DNA from: DAOTEJ01 sp035454085 | GTDB taxonomy: Bacteria > Pseudomonadota > Gammaproteobacteria > Burkholderiales > Burkholderiaceae_F | Length of the DNA: 13,773 nt | Reading direction: 5' to 3' | Assembly (NCBI GenBank): GCA_035454085.1 | Contig: DAOTEJ010000070.1 | Coordinates: 1-13,773, forward strand | Shown here: piece by piece, positions 6,688-13,773 of the stretch | Layout: every line of letters starts with the position of its first letter | Numbering within the stretch: position 1 is the stretch's first letter | Notes under the pieces: model-generated | Databases searched by the model: none | Told to the model about the DNA's origin: nothing | The model's input: the letters and a program-made list of their open reading frames with translations, nothing else | Position numbers and translations under genes: made by a program

Positions 6688-7356
6688 CTAGTCGGCGCCC
6701 GGGTCGGGCCGCCCCGGCGGTCCGCGGCGGGCCAGCAGGGGCAGCAGCACGGCCGCGAGTTCGGCGGCGGAGTGCGCGCCCATCTTCTCGAGCACGTGCT
6801 GGCGGTGTACCTGCACGGTCTTGGCGCTGATGCTCAAGGCCTCGCTGATCGCCCGGTTGGCTTCCCCCCGGGCCACGCGCGCAGCCACCTCGCGCTCGCG
6901 CGGGGTGAGTTGAGCGAAGCGGGACGCCGTGTCCGACTGTGCATCGCGTGCCGCGGCGTCGGCACAGGAGCGCCGCACCGCACCGGCGATGGCGTCGAGC
7001 AGCGCCTGGTCGTGGAAGGGCTTCTCGAGAAACTCCCAGGCGCCGTGCTTCATGGCCTGGACGGCCACCGACACGTCGGCGTGCCCCGTCACGAAGATGA
7101 TGGGCAGATGGACGGCGCGTGCCCGCATCGCGGTCTGCAGTTCGAGCCCGCTCATGGTCGGCATGCGGATGTCGAGCACCACACAGCCCGGTGCCGTGGG
7201 CCGTGCCGCGAGGAAGGCGGTGGCGTTGTCGAAGGACTGCACGCGCCAGCCGACCGAATCGGCCAGGAACGCAATCGAGCGTCGCATCGCGGCGTCGTCG
7301 TCGACCACGTAGACGGTCGCAGCCTCCTGGGGCGAGGTTCCGGGCTCACACGACAT
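6688..7356 (-). CDS. ttrR: FixJ-family response regulator, TtrR-like
   Basis: This 222-residue regulator has a receiver domain (about 14-125) with acidic pocket DDD (19-21), phospho-acceptor Asp62 in LDIRMP, Thr90 and Lys112 in EKPF. A LuxR-type helix-turn-helix follows (about 148-205; LTPREREV, then AKTVQVHRQHVLEKM). It is the DNA-binding partner of the kinase encoded just upstream. Their genes overlap by 11 bases (ATG inside the kinase end), and GGAGGAG lies seven bases before the ATG. It should activate the reductase genes on phosphorylation. The symbol rests on the pairing with a TtrS-type kinase and a PsrA-type reductase; thiosulfate-responsive ThsR is a close alternative. Confidence 0.88.
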   Translation of the reverse strand: MSCEPGTSPQEAATVYVVDDDAAMRRSIAFLADSVGWRVQSFDNATAFLAARPTAPGCVVLDIRMPTMSGLELQTAMRARAVHLPIIFVTGHADVSVAVQAMKHGAWEFLEKPFHDQALLDAIAGAVRRSCADAAARDAQSDTASRFAQLTPREREVAARVARGEANRAISEALSISAKTVQVHRQHVLEKMGAHSAAELAAVLLPLLARRGPPGRPDPGAD

Positions 7357-9145
7357 CGGCCAGCTCCTCCGCCAGAGGCAAGGTGAAGCACACGCTCAGG
7401 CCCGGACCGCGGGCCGCCGGCTCGGCCCAGAGCCGGCCCCCGTGGGCCTCGACCACGCGCCGCGCCAGCGCGAGGCCCAGCCCCAGGCCGTCGGGCTTGG
7501 TGCTGAAGAAGGGCTCGAACATACGGCGCGCCGTCTCGGGCGCCAGGCCGGCGCCGTTGTCGATGACGCAGACCTGAACCTCGCCGTCATTGCGGACGCA
7601 GCGCACACGTACGGTGGGCACGCGTCCGGACACGGCGCGCGTGGCGTCGTAGGCATTCTTGAGCAGGTTGAGCATGAGCTGCTCGATCTGAAGTCGGTCC
7701 CCCAGCACGGTGGCCGAGGGATCGAGGTCAAACTCGACCCGCACGGCGGGGGCATCGTGCAGCGCGCCCTCGAACACCCGTGCCGCCGCTTGCACGGCGC
7801 TGGCGACCGCAAGCGGTTCCCGAGCCACCTGTCGCTTACGGGCGAAGTCGCGGATGCGACTCATCACGGCCGTGGCGCGCTCTGCCTCTTGGGCGATGTC
7901 GGTGGCTGCGGCCCGCAGGGGCTGCGGGTCGAGGCGCCCGGCGTCGATACGCCGGCCGATGCCACGGGCGAAGTTGCCGATCGCGGCCAGGGGCTGGGCC
8001 AGCTCGTGCGCCAGCATGCTCGACAGCTCGCCCAGCGCACCCAGCCGCGATAGGTGATCCAGTTGCTCCTGCTGCTCGCGGGCTTCGTGCATGAGGCGCT
8101 CGCGTTCGAGCATGGCCGCGCGCAGCGCCGTGGTCCGCCGTTGCAGCAGCCACTCCGTCCGCACTGTGTGGGCGGCACCCCCCACCATCACCAGCGCCCC
8201 CAGCGCAAAGAGAAACCACCAGCGGCGCATGAAGTCCTGCAGCGTGCTCTCGCGCAGGTGCTCGTAGGGGCCGATCTGCAGCTCGCGGAACAGATCGCGC
8301 ACCGGCTGGTAGTCGGTCGGCACGGTCCAGCGCACGCCGTCCCCGTCGACCGGCATGTGCAGCAGGGCGACGGCCACCTGGCGCGCCAGAGGCTCTGGCG
8401 TGTCGGGCAGGGTGGCGAAGGCCCAGTCGGGCAGCAAAGGCGTGGAGCGCTCACAGGCCTCGCCCGGCAAGGTGCGGACGTTGAGCGCGCGCACAGCGCC
8501 GGGCGCCAGTTCGCCGCGCTCGATCATGTCCTCAACCACACAAGTGCGCACCACGCCGGCGTCTGCACGCCCATCGAGCACGCGCCGCACCACGTCCTGC
8601 ATCGGAAAGCCCACCGCCTCGACCCGCAGCGCGTCGACATCGATGGCGCGCCGCTGGAACTCGCGCTGGGCGATCTGCCAGCCCCCGAAGGCCGCCGTGT
8701 CGACCACTGCGATGCGCTGCCCCACCAGGTCGGCCAGGCGCGCGAGTTCGGGGCGTTGCGCAGACACCAACACGGTCGAGCCCATTGCTTCCTTGGGTGA
8801 GCGGCCCCGAGGCGAGAGCAGGGTGGCGATGCGGCTGACGCCGTGCGCAGCCTCGATCTCGGTATACAGGCCTCCATTGAGGATCACGAATTCCACCTCG
8901 CCTCGGGCGACCGCAGCCTTGATGCCGGGAAAGTCGTAGTGGCGAAAGGCCACGTCCGGATCGCCCAAGGCGCGGCGCAAGTGCTCGCGGGTCGAGCGCC
9001 ATTGGGCCTCGGCGCGGGCCCCGCCCTCAGGCGACAGCACGCCCACCGTCACCGCGGCGGCAGGGGCAGCCACGGCGATCAGGGCGAGCAGCAGTAGCAG
9101 TCGGAGTGACGGCCTCAAGGGGAGTCCGCGGGACAGTCGGTCCAC
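7346..9145 (-). CDS. ttrS: TtrS-like sensor histidine kinase with periplasmic PhnD-like domain
   Basis: This 599-residue kinase has a GTG start, a signal or anchor segment (about 14-31) and a periplasmic phosphonate-binding-protein-like domain (about 32-290; FGGWQIAQREF, then RADAGVVRTCVVEDM). One membrane helix (about 309-326) and a coiled-coil linker (about 335-370) follow. The dimerisation domain has the phospho-acceptor H380 in MLAHELAQPLAAI. The ATPase domain carries the N box (LMLNLLKNAYDAT, 490-502), G1 DNGAGL (529-534), F box FEPFFSTK and G2 GLGLGLAL. This layout is that of TtrS (tetrathionate) and ThsS (thiosulfate). Cys202 and Cys231 in the sensor domain may matter for sulfur-compound sensing, which is inference. 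No clear ribosome binding site precedes the GTG, so the exact start is uncertain. It lies 154 bases after the membrane-subunit gene. Confidence 0.9.
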   Translation of the reverse strand: MDRLSRGLPLRPSLRLLLLLALIAVAAPAAAVTVGVLSPEGGARAEAQWRSTREHLRRALGDPDVAFRHYDFPGIKAAVARGEVEFVILNGGLYTEIEAAHGVSRIATLLSPRGRSPKEAMGSTVLVSAQRPELARLADLVGQRIAVVDTAAFGGWQIAQREFQRRAIDVDALRVEAVGFPMQDVVRRVLDGRADAGVVRTCVVEDMIERGELAPGAVRALNVRTLPGEACERSTPLLPDWAFATLPDTPEPLARQVAVALLHMPVDGDGVRWTVPTDYQPVRDLFRELQIGPYEHLRESTLQDFMRRWWFLFALGALVMVGGAAHTVRTEWLLQRRTTALRAAMLERERLMHEAREQQEQLDHLSRLGALGELSSMLAHELAQPLAAIGNFARGIGRRIDAGRLDPQPLRAAATDIAQEAERATAVMSRIRDFARKRQVAREPLAVASAVQAAARVFEGALHDAPAVRVEFDLDPSATVLGDRLQIEQLMLNLLKNAYDATRAVSGRVPTVRVRCVRNDGEVQVCVIDNGAGLAPETARRMFEPFFSTKPDGLGLGLALARRVVEAHGGRLWAEPAARGPGLSVCFTLPLAEELADVV

Positions 9146-9198
9146 GCGGCGCCCAGACTATGCGGGTAGGTCGGCGACGGGGAGTTGAGATGAGTCAG

Positions 9199-9223
9199 AT
9201 CCGGCGGGCCGGCCGGGCCGGAT
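9199..9223 (-). terminator. GC-rich hairpin between the reductase genes and the kinase gene
   Basis: ATCCGGC (9199-9205) pairs with GCCGGAT (9217-9223), and the GC-rich loop can extend the stem. It sits in the 154-base gap downstream of the NrfD-type gene. No T run follows on the - strand. It may attenuate or end reductase transcription before the kinase gene, or be a chance fold in GC-rich DNA. I see no convincing promoter for the kinase gene in this gap. Confidence 0.3.
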
Positions 9224-9299
9224 TCGCCTCCGACGGAGGAGAGGAAGTGAAGAGGGCGGGGCAGCCAGGCGCGCGCCACCCCACCCTCCGGGGGACGGG

Positions 9300-10238
9300 C
9301 TAGAGCAGCAGGGGATCGAACTTGCCCGCCAGCAGTACGCTGGCTCGCAGTAGGAGGCCGCCGCCGAGGGCTAGCAGGGCCGCGAAGAAGACCAGGCCGC
9401 GCCGCTCTCCGAACTTCAGCGAGTACAGGCTCACTGCCACCGGCACGAGCGCGCCGAGCAGCACCACGCCGATCCACAGCAACGGGGCGAGGCTGCCGTA
9501 GACCAGCGTCGCCGCGCCCGCCCGTGCCCCGGCGCTGCTTGCCGACAGGCCCACGTACAGGAAGGTGAACAGCATGGCCAGCTTGATGCCGTCGCTCGCC
9601 ACCGCCAGGCGCGTCACGATGTGCGAGGCACGCTCGTCGATCCAGCCCTTGAGGTGGAAGATCTCGAGCAGCGCGAGCACTGCAGTGCCGGCGCTCACCA
9701 CCCACAGGATGGGGATCAGGGCCGTGTTCCAAAGCGGCACGCCCACGGCCTGGGTGATCAGGAAGCCCGAGTAAGCCGTGACCAGCAGGCCGAAACCTGC
9801 GAAGACCACCAACAGGGCGCTGCTGCGCGCCAGGCGCGGCACCCAGGCCAGCAGGGTCGGCACGAGCGGCCACTTCAGCAGCGCCGGGAAGCGCTCGCCT
9901 AGGCGCAGGTGGTCCGCCGCCAGTACCAAGCAGATCACGGCCTGGATCGAAAGCAGCAGGATGCCCAGCATCATCCACGAGCCCCAGTTGAAGCTGAAGT
10001 CCAGCGTTGCGTAGAAGACAGCGCGCGGCAGGTTCCACCAGCGCGAGAGGTGCGAGAACACCACGGCCAGGCCGAGCAGCACGGTGATCAGTGCGGCGTA
10101 GGCCAGCGGGGCACGCCGCACCCAGTAGTAGGCGAAGGTCGACATTCCAGAAATGCCTACCAGCCAGAGGAAGATTGCGATGTCCCAACCCCAGCGCGCG
10201 ACATCGACCTGCGATTGGATGTCAGAGAAGCTCATCAT
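9300..10238 (-). CDS. NrfD/PsrC-type membrane subunit of the molybdoenzyme
   Basis: This 312-residue integral membrane protein has about eight helices (near 18-39, 45-63, 85-107, 138-160, 168-190, 216-232, 246-274, 282-304), matching the PsrC fold and its usual length of about 315. Conserved-looking polar and aromatic features include HLSRWWN (63-69), FNWGSWMMLG (83-92) and TAYSGFLIT (154-162). In this family the subunit exchanges electrons with quinol near the periplasmic face and anchors the Mo and iron-sulfur subunits. It has no heme ligands of the cytochrome b (PhsC) kind, so the complex is of the NrfD sort. The start is only 3 bases after the ferredoxin-subunit stop; a second ATG follows immediately, so the first Met may be off by one codon. 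Confidence 0.92.
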   Translation of the reverse strand: MMSFSDIQSQVDVARWGWDIAIFLWLVGISGMSTFAYYWVRRAPLAYAALITVLLGLAVVFSHLSRWWNLPRAVFYATLDFSFNWGSWMMLGILLLSIQAVICLVLAADHLRLGERFPALLKWPLVPTLLAWVPRLARSSALLVVFAGFGLLVTAYSGFLITQAVGVPLWNTALIPILWVVSAGTAVLALLEIFHLKGWIDERASHIVTRLAVASDGIKLAMLFTFLYVGLSASSAGARAGAATLVYGSLAPLLWIGVVLLGALVPVAVSLYSLKFGERRGLVFFAALLALGGGLLLRASVLLAGKFDPLLL

Positions 10239-10241
10239 GAT

Positions 10242-10823
10242 CTACACCACCACGAAGTAGTTTGGTTTCGTCCCCTTGGCTTCGAGCAGCCTAACGGTGC
10301 GGCCGTTGCGGACGCGGCGCGAGATCTCTGTGCCAGGGTCATTGAGGTCCCCGAAGGCTCGCGCGCCGACCGGGCAGGCCTGCACGCACGCGGGCAACTG
10401 GCCAACCGCCAAGAGTTGTTCACAGCCCTTGCCCATGCACTTCATGGGCAGGCCGGTCTTGGGGTGCTTCCAACGCACGTTGTAGGGGCAGGCGGCCACG
10501 CAATAGCTGCAGCCGATGCAGCGACGCTCGTCAAGCTTGACTAGGCCGGTGGCGGCGTCGTTGTACATCGCCCCGAACGGGCACGTCTTCACACACGGCG
10601 CGCTCTCGCAGTGCTGGCACTGCACCAGTAGCAGCCCCGGGCGGTCGCGCAGGTTGAACTCCACGCGGCGGATGTTGGTTGCAAGGGAATGCCAACCCGG
10701 ATCCTCATAGAGCATCAGGTCGGGGCTGTTGGTCGCGGTGCAGGCCACGGTGCACGCACCGCAGCCGAAGCACTTGGTCGTGTCGAACAGGTGCGCGAGG
10801 CGCTTCTTGGCTTCGACGGTCAT
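10242..10823 (-). CDS. Four-cluster [4Fe-4S] ferredoxin subunit (PsrB/PhsB/TtrB-like)
   Basis: This 193-residue protein has no signal sequence, so it is probably exported folded together with the Tat-bearing catalytic subunit. Sixteen Cys fall in four groups: 18/21/24/28, 69/72/77/81, 102/105/108/112 and 129/134/146/150. The first three have standard spacing for [4Fe-4S] clusters. The fourth begins C-x4-C (KCMGKGCEQ) rather than the usual C-x2-C, followed by x11-C-x3-C. It carries electrons between the membrane subunit and the Mo subunit. AGGAG overlaps the stop region of the catalytic gene and lies about six bases before this ATG, which suggests coupling. The length matches PsrB/PhsB (about 190) rather than Salmonella TtrB, which is longer and has its own signal. 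Confidence 0.93.
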   Translation of the reverse strand: MTVEAKKRLAHLFDTTKCFGCGACTVACTATNSPDLMLYEDPGWHSLATNIRRVEFNLRDRPGLLLVQCQHCESAPCVKTCPFGAMYNDAATGLVKLDERRCIGCSYCVAACPYNVRWKHPKTGLPMKCMGKGCEQLLAVGQLPACVQACPVGARAFGDLNDPGTEISRRVRNGRTVRLLEAKGTKPNYFVVV

Positions 10824-10832
10824 GATCGACTC

Positions 10833-13418
10833 CTAGGCCGCGCTGACGCGGACCGAAACGTTGTTGGCCATGTTCCCGATCACCGGCTCGGCGTAGCCAG
10901 TGGCGAACCAGTGGGTGTTGACTCCCTCGCTCATGAACGCAAAGCGCGGGTCGGCGCCGAGGCGGCCGCGGTAGCCCGCCGAGAAGCCGTAGGTGAACAG
11001 CACCCCCGGCCGCACGCGCTGCGTCACCTTGGCCCGTGCCTGGCCCTTGACGCCGTTGTCGAGACCCTCGATCTCGATCATCTGGCCGTCGGCCACGCGC
11101 AGGCGCTCGGCGTCGGCGGGATGGATCCAGACGCTGCGGTCGCCGACGAATTTGCCGGGCCAGCCGAACACCGCCGTGCCCGAGCCATTGGCCGGGTTCT
11201 TGCCGCTGACGAGGTAGAACTCGTTCGGCCCCATCGGTACGCGGTAGGCCCTGATCGGCGTGAACTTGGGTAGGGGATCGGTCTTGGCGCGCAGCTTCTC
11301 GTTGAGCAGCCCGCGCAAGGCGTATACCTCCATGCGACCACTCGCGGTCTCGAGGGGTTTGGTCCACAGCGTGTTGCGGTACTTTTTCTTGGCCACGATC
11401 GCGTAGCCCTGGGTGTGCAGCGCCTTCCTGATCTTCTCGGGCGCGTCGGGGTCTTTCTCGGCGGCACGCTTGAGCGCGGCCGACAGACGGGCTTGTTCGA
11501 TGACCGGCGCGGCCTGCGACCGGTACTTCTCGTAGTCCGCGTACTCGGGCAGCCAGCCGGCCCGCTCGGCACGGTCGGGGTAGGCGCGCCGCAGCACTTC
11601 CATCAGCATCCAGGCGTCGTCCCTGCCTTGGCAGCCCGCGGGAGCCCGCAGCACCGGCTCCGAGGTCTGAATCGCGGTCTGCAGGGTCCACTTGACACCC
11701 GCCACTTCCGGGCGCTCCAGGAAGTAGCTCGCCGGCAGCACGTAGTCGGCGTAGTCGCACACCTCCTGCGGCAGGATGTCCTGGACCACCAGCAGGTCCA
11801 GGGTCTTGAGCGCCTTCTTCACCCGCTCGGTGTTCGCGTCGCGATAAAAGAGCGTAGTTCCCACCGTGAACAGCGCGCGCACTGGGTAGGGCTTGCCTTC
11901 CAGCATCGCGGTATAGACCGCGTCGAAGGTGCCGTTCGACTCCGGATAAGTGACGGTGTCGATGCGCTTGGTTTCGGTGATGGTCCAGCTCTTGCCGAGG
12001 GCGTTTTTCACTTCGCCGGTCTTGCCTTGCAGGCTGACCAGGCTGCCGACGCCGGCCGAACCGGTAAAGCACAGGCCTCCGGGCTTGTCGATGTTGCCGA
12101 CCAGCGCATTGAGGATGACCATCATCCGGCAGGCGTCGAAGTCGTTGCCGTTGCGGGCGTTGTACCAACTGTCGTCGCACACGCCCTTGAGCGAGGCGAA
12201 CTCGCGTGCGATGCGGGTAATGGTCGCGGCGGGCACCCCGGTCAGCTCGGCGGCGGCGGCCGGCGTGTATTCGGCGCAGCGGGCCACCAGTGCGTTGAAC
12301 GCTGTCGACACGGGCACAACGGTGCCGTCGAGCAGCTTGACCTGGCCGGTGTAGTCCAGGGCCGGCTCGGCGTCGAGGTCGCCGAAGTAGTCGATCGCTT
12401 TGCCTTCCTCGTCGCGCTTGGCGCCGACGAAAGCCATGGCGCTCCTTTTGCCGTCCCAGACCGCGTAGAGGGTGGCGTCACCCTTTGGCCTGATCTGCGC
12501 CTGGGTTACGGGCATGCCGTCGGCGGTGATCAGGAGCGGCAGGGTCGTGTACTTGGCCAGGAACTCGGCGTCGTAGCTCTTGTCGGCCAGGATCACCTGC
12601 GCCAAGGCCAGCGCGAACGCCGTGTCGGTACCCGGCACGATGGGCACCCACTCGCCGTCCGCCATTGCCGCCTCGGGCATGCGCGGGTCCACGTAGACGG
12701 CCCGGGCGCCGCGCGACTTGGCCTGGGCGAGCCGGCTTTGTGCGCCCATCGACGCCTGAAGCGTGCGCCCAATGAAGAGCACGTAGCGGGCGTTCTCGTA
12801 GTCCGGATCGACGCGGAAGTTGGTGTCGTAGGGCGGCGCGAAGATCCAGCGCCGGGAGATCGTGCCCGCGGTCTGGCAGGTCGCTGCGTGGTTGACGATG
12901 TTGGGCGTGCCCAGGGCATAGCCAAAGAACTGGGCGATCGAAGTCAGGTCGTGGCTGGTGAGCGCCACGCCTTTCTCTCCGTGCTTCTCGACCACGGTCT
13001 TGAGGCGCGCCGCGATCTCGTCGAGAGCTTGACCCCACTCGATCTCGGTGAACTTTCCCTCGCCACGCTCGCCAGCGCGCTTGAGAGGCTTCTTGAGGCG
13101 CAGGGGGTGATTCCAGTACCACATGGCCGAGGCCCCTCGGCCGCAGTAGCCGCGCTGCGGGTGGTCGTGGTTGGGCACGATCAGGACGTTGCGCTCGCCC
13201 GGTGTCGCCCCCTTAGGGTGCATGGCGTAGAGGCCGCATCCCGCGCCGCACACGAAGCAAGTCACCGGCTTCTTTTCGTAGCCGGCGTCCTCGAGCGCCT
13301 TGACCTGCGCCTGCGTCGGCCAACCGGCGCCCAAGCCCAACCCTGCACTGGCCGCCACTGCCGCTCCGGCAGTCACGAATTCGCGGCGCGTCAGTTCCAG
13401 ACCCTGTCCCGACTTCAT
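10833..13418 (-). CDS. Tat-exported molybdopterin catalytic subunit, PsrA/PhsA/TtrA family
   Basis: This 861-residue member of the DMSO-reductase superfamily has a Tat signal (TRREFVTAGAA, 10-20) and an N-terminal [4Fe-4S] site, Cys54, 57, 61 and 92 (C-x2-C-x3-C-x30-C). The predicted Mo ligand is Cys181 in NHAATCQTAG, aligned by eye with HASTC of Salmonella PhsA. The PhsA-like pattern continues in WVPIVPGTDTAFALALA and ends in the C-terminal cofactor-binding domain. About 70 residues near 300-372 (YAVWDGK.., LLDGTVVPVSTAF) have no counterpart in PhsA, and the protein is far shorter than the 1020-residue Salmonella TtrA. It probably reduces a sulfur oxyanion or polysulfide in the periplasm. 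Arsenate- or selenate-type activity, or an oxidative role (SoeA-like), is not excluded. AGGAGAG lies four bases before the ATG. Confidence 0.93.
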   Translation of the reverse strand: MKSGQGLELTRREFVTAGAAVAASAGLGLGAGWPTQAQVKALEDAGYEKKPVTCFVCGAGCGLYAMHPKGATPGERNVLIVPNHDHPQRGYCGRGASAMWYWNHPLRLKKPLKRAGERGEGKFTEIEWGQALDEIAARLKTVVEKHGEKGVALTSHDLTSIAQFFGYALGTPNIVNHAATCQTAGTISRRWIFAPPYDTNFRVDPDYENARYVLFIGRTLQASMGAQSRLAQAKSRGARAVYVDPRMPEAAMADGEWVPIVPGTDTAFALALAQVILADKSYDAEFLAKYTTLPLLITADGMPVTQAQIRPKGDATLYAVWDGKRSAMAFVGAKRDEEGKAIDYFGDLDAEPALDYTGQVKLLDGTVVPVSTAFNALVARCAEYTPAAAAELTGVPAATITRIAREFASLKGVCDDSWYNARNGNDFDACRMMVILNALVGNIDKPGGLCFTGSAGVGSLVSLQGKTGEVKNALGKSWTITETKRIDTVTYPESNGTFDAVYTAMLEGKPYPVRALFTVGTTLFYRDANTERVKKALKTLDLLVVQDILPQEVCDYADYVLPASYFLERPEVAGVKWTLQTAIQTSEPVLRAPAGCQGRDDAWMLMEVLRRAYPDRAERAGWLPEYADYEKYRSQAAPVIEQARLSAALKRAAEKDPDAPEKIRKALHTQGYAIVAKKKYRNTLWTKPLETASGRMEVYALRGLLNEKLRAKTDPLPKFTPIRAYRVPMGPNEFYLVSGKNPANGSGTAVFGWPGKFVGDRSVWIHPADAERLRVADGQMIEIEGLDNGVKGQARAKVTQRVRPGVLFTYGFSAGYRGRLGADPRFAFMSEGVNTHWFATGYAEPVIGNMANNVSVRVSAA

Positions 13419-13510
13419 CGCACTCTCCTAGACGTTCGTTCCGCGTCGGCGCCAACCAGTGCGAGAGGGCTGTGCCTCAGGTGCGCGTCGTCGGCTCGAC
13501 GGACGCCGCC

Positions 13511-13551
13511 ATTCTTTTAGAGGGGGAGGGTGCGAACTTGATCAGTGTCAC
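13511..13551 (-). promoter_or_regulatory. FNR/Anr-like box and -10 element upstream of the molybdoenzyme operon
   Basis: Read on the + strand, 13538-13551 is TTGAT-CAGT-GTCAC, against the FNR consensus TTGAT-N4-ATCAA: one perfect half-site and a second with two mismatches. On the - strand, AAGAAT at 13516-13511 (4 of 6 to TATAAT) puts the box centre near -40.5, about where class II FNR activation requires it. The leader to the ATG would be about 85 bases. This fits an anaerobically induced reductase but rests on weak half-site evidence. Confidence 0.4.
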
Positions 13552-13575
13552 GCGGCCTCAGGCCGTTCGATCGTT

Positions 13576-13595
13576 CCTACGCTCGGCAGCGTAGG
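13576..13595. repeat. Inverted repeat upstream of the FNR-like box
   Basis: CCTACGCT (13576-13583) and AGCGTAGG (13588-13595) form a perfect 8-base dyad around CGGC. AGCGTAG recurs at 13611-13617. No T run follows on either strand, so it is not an obvious terminator. Its position upstream of the reductase promoter makes it a candidate binding site for the TtrR-like regulator, which is speculative. Confidence 0.4.
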
Positions 13596-13680
13596 GCGCC
13601 GGGGGCGGCCAGCGTAGAGGCGCGTTGCGCGCCCGCACCGGCGCCCTCAGCGGCTCAATCACCGCGCGGCGACACGGGCT

Positions 13681-13714
13681 GCAAACGAACACGCCCAGCG
13701 GCGGCGCTGGGCGT
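13681..13714 (-). terminator. Intrinsic terminator of the tRNA-Phe gene
   Basis: ACGCCCAGCG (13691-13700) and CGCTGGGCGT (13705-13714) form a perfect 10-base stem with a 4-base loop. On the - strand it is followed by GTTCGTTTGC, a T-rich tail. It starts seven bases after the tRNA CCA end and separates the tRNA from the reductase operon transcribed in the same direction. Confidence 0.8.
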
Positions 13715-13720
13715 GGGATC

Positions 13721-13773
13721 TGGTGGCCAGGGACGGAATCGAACCGCCGACACGCGGATTTTCAATCCGCTGC
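13721..13773 (-). tRNA. tRNA-Phe (anticodon GAA), 3' part
   Basis: On the - strand the sequence reads an anticodon arm GCGGATTGAAAATCCGC (anticodon GAA, 5-base stem), a variable loop GTGTC, a T arm GGCGG-TTCGATT-CCGTC, and the acceptor strand CCTGGCC-A ending in an encoded CCA (13721-13723). 53 of the expected 76 bases are in the window; the D arm and 5' acceptor strand lie beyond the right edge. This matches bacterial tRNA-Phe closely. Confidence 0.95.

Noticed and set aside
10705..12180. A 491-codon - strand open frame in another phase within the molybdopterin subunit gene
   Set aside because: It is an out-of-phase shadow with Arg/Gln-rich translation; the catalytic gene runs uninterrupted in its own frame.
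11415..13520. A 701-codon open frame on the + strand opposite the molybdopterin subunit gene
   Set aside because: It is the antisense shadow of a clear enzyme gene in GC-rich DNA. The translation is low-complexity His/Gly/Val/Arg-rich with no recognisable domain, and the - strand frame has every expected motif.
13576..13595. Terminator at the upstream dyad
   Set aside because: The stem is good but no T run follows on either strand, and the stronger stem with a T-rich tail at 13691-13714 already serves the tRNA.
1..13773. CRISPR array, insertion sequence or prophage remnant
   Set aside because: No regularly spaced direct repeats, transposase or phage-like genes were seen. The tRNA-Phe at the right edge could be an integration site, but no integrase or att repeat is visible in the window.

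Overview
This is a GC-rich proteobacterial chromosomal segment. It looks betaproteobacterial (Burkholderiales or Rhodocyclales type), judged from overall GC, a recognisable tRNA-Phe 3' part at the right edge, a TtrS/TtrR-type two-component pair and strong AGGAG-type ribosome binding sites. The species cannot be told from the sequence.

Left block, + strand (1-6639). The 3' end of a sulfatase gene is followed by a promoter-like stretch and a small DUF2946 gene (423-818). After a 169-base leader comes a tightly packed transport operon: TonB-dependent outer-membrane receptor, HmuS-like protein, HmuT-like periplasmic binding protein, FecCD-type permease and ABC ATPase. The last four overlap or nearly touch (4, 4 and 11 bases). 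By family this is a hemin-uptake operon. However, the heme-ligand residues I would expect in the receptor, HmuS and HmuT all appear to be missing. The operon is also headed by a protein with the marks of CruR, the copper-sensing upstream ORF described in Bordetella pertussis (CxxC plus a C-terminal RAPP-like motif, here RGPP). The most interesting reading is a copper-regulated uptake system built from heme-transport parts whose substrate may not be ordinary heme.

Right block, - strand (6688-13418, read right to left). A three-subunit complex iron-sulfur molybdoenzyme of the PsrABC/PhsA/TtrA type is encoded: Tat-exported molybdopterin subunit, four-cluster ferredoxin subunit and NrfD-type quinol-interacting membrane subunit. 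Downstream on the same strand lie a TtrS-like sensor kinase with a PhnD-like periplasmic domain and a TtrR-like FixJ/LuxR response regulator. Together they look like an anaerobic respiratory module using a sulfur oxyanion (tetrathionate, thiosulfate or polysulfide class) as electron acceptor, with its own sensor. A one-and-a-half-site FNR-like box lies upstream of the catalytic gene. The two blocks converge on a hairpin at 6641-6684.

Right edge (13419-13773). The reductase upstream region contains the FNR-like box and an inverted repeat. Beyond it are an intrinsic terminator and the 3' 53 bases of a tRNA-Phe gene on the - strand.
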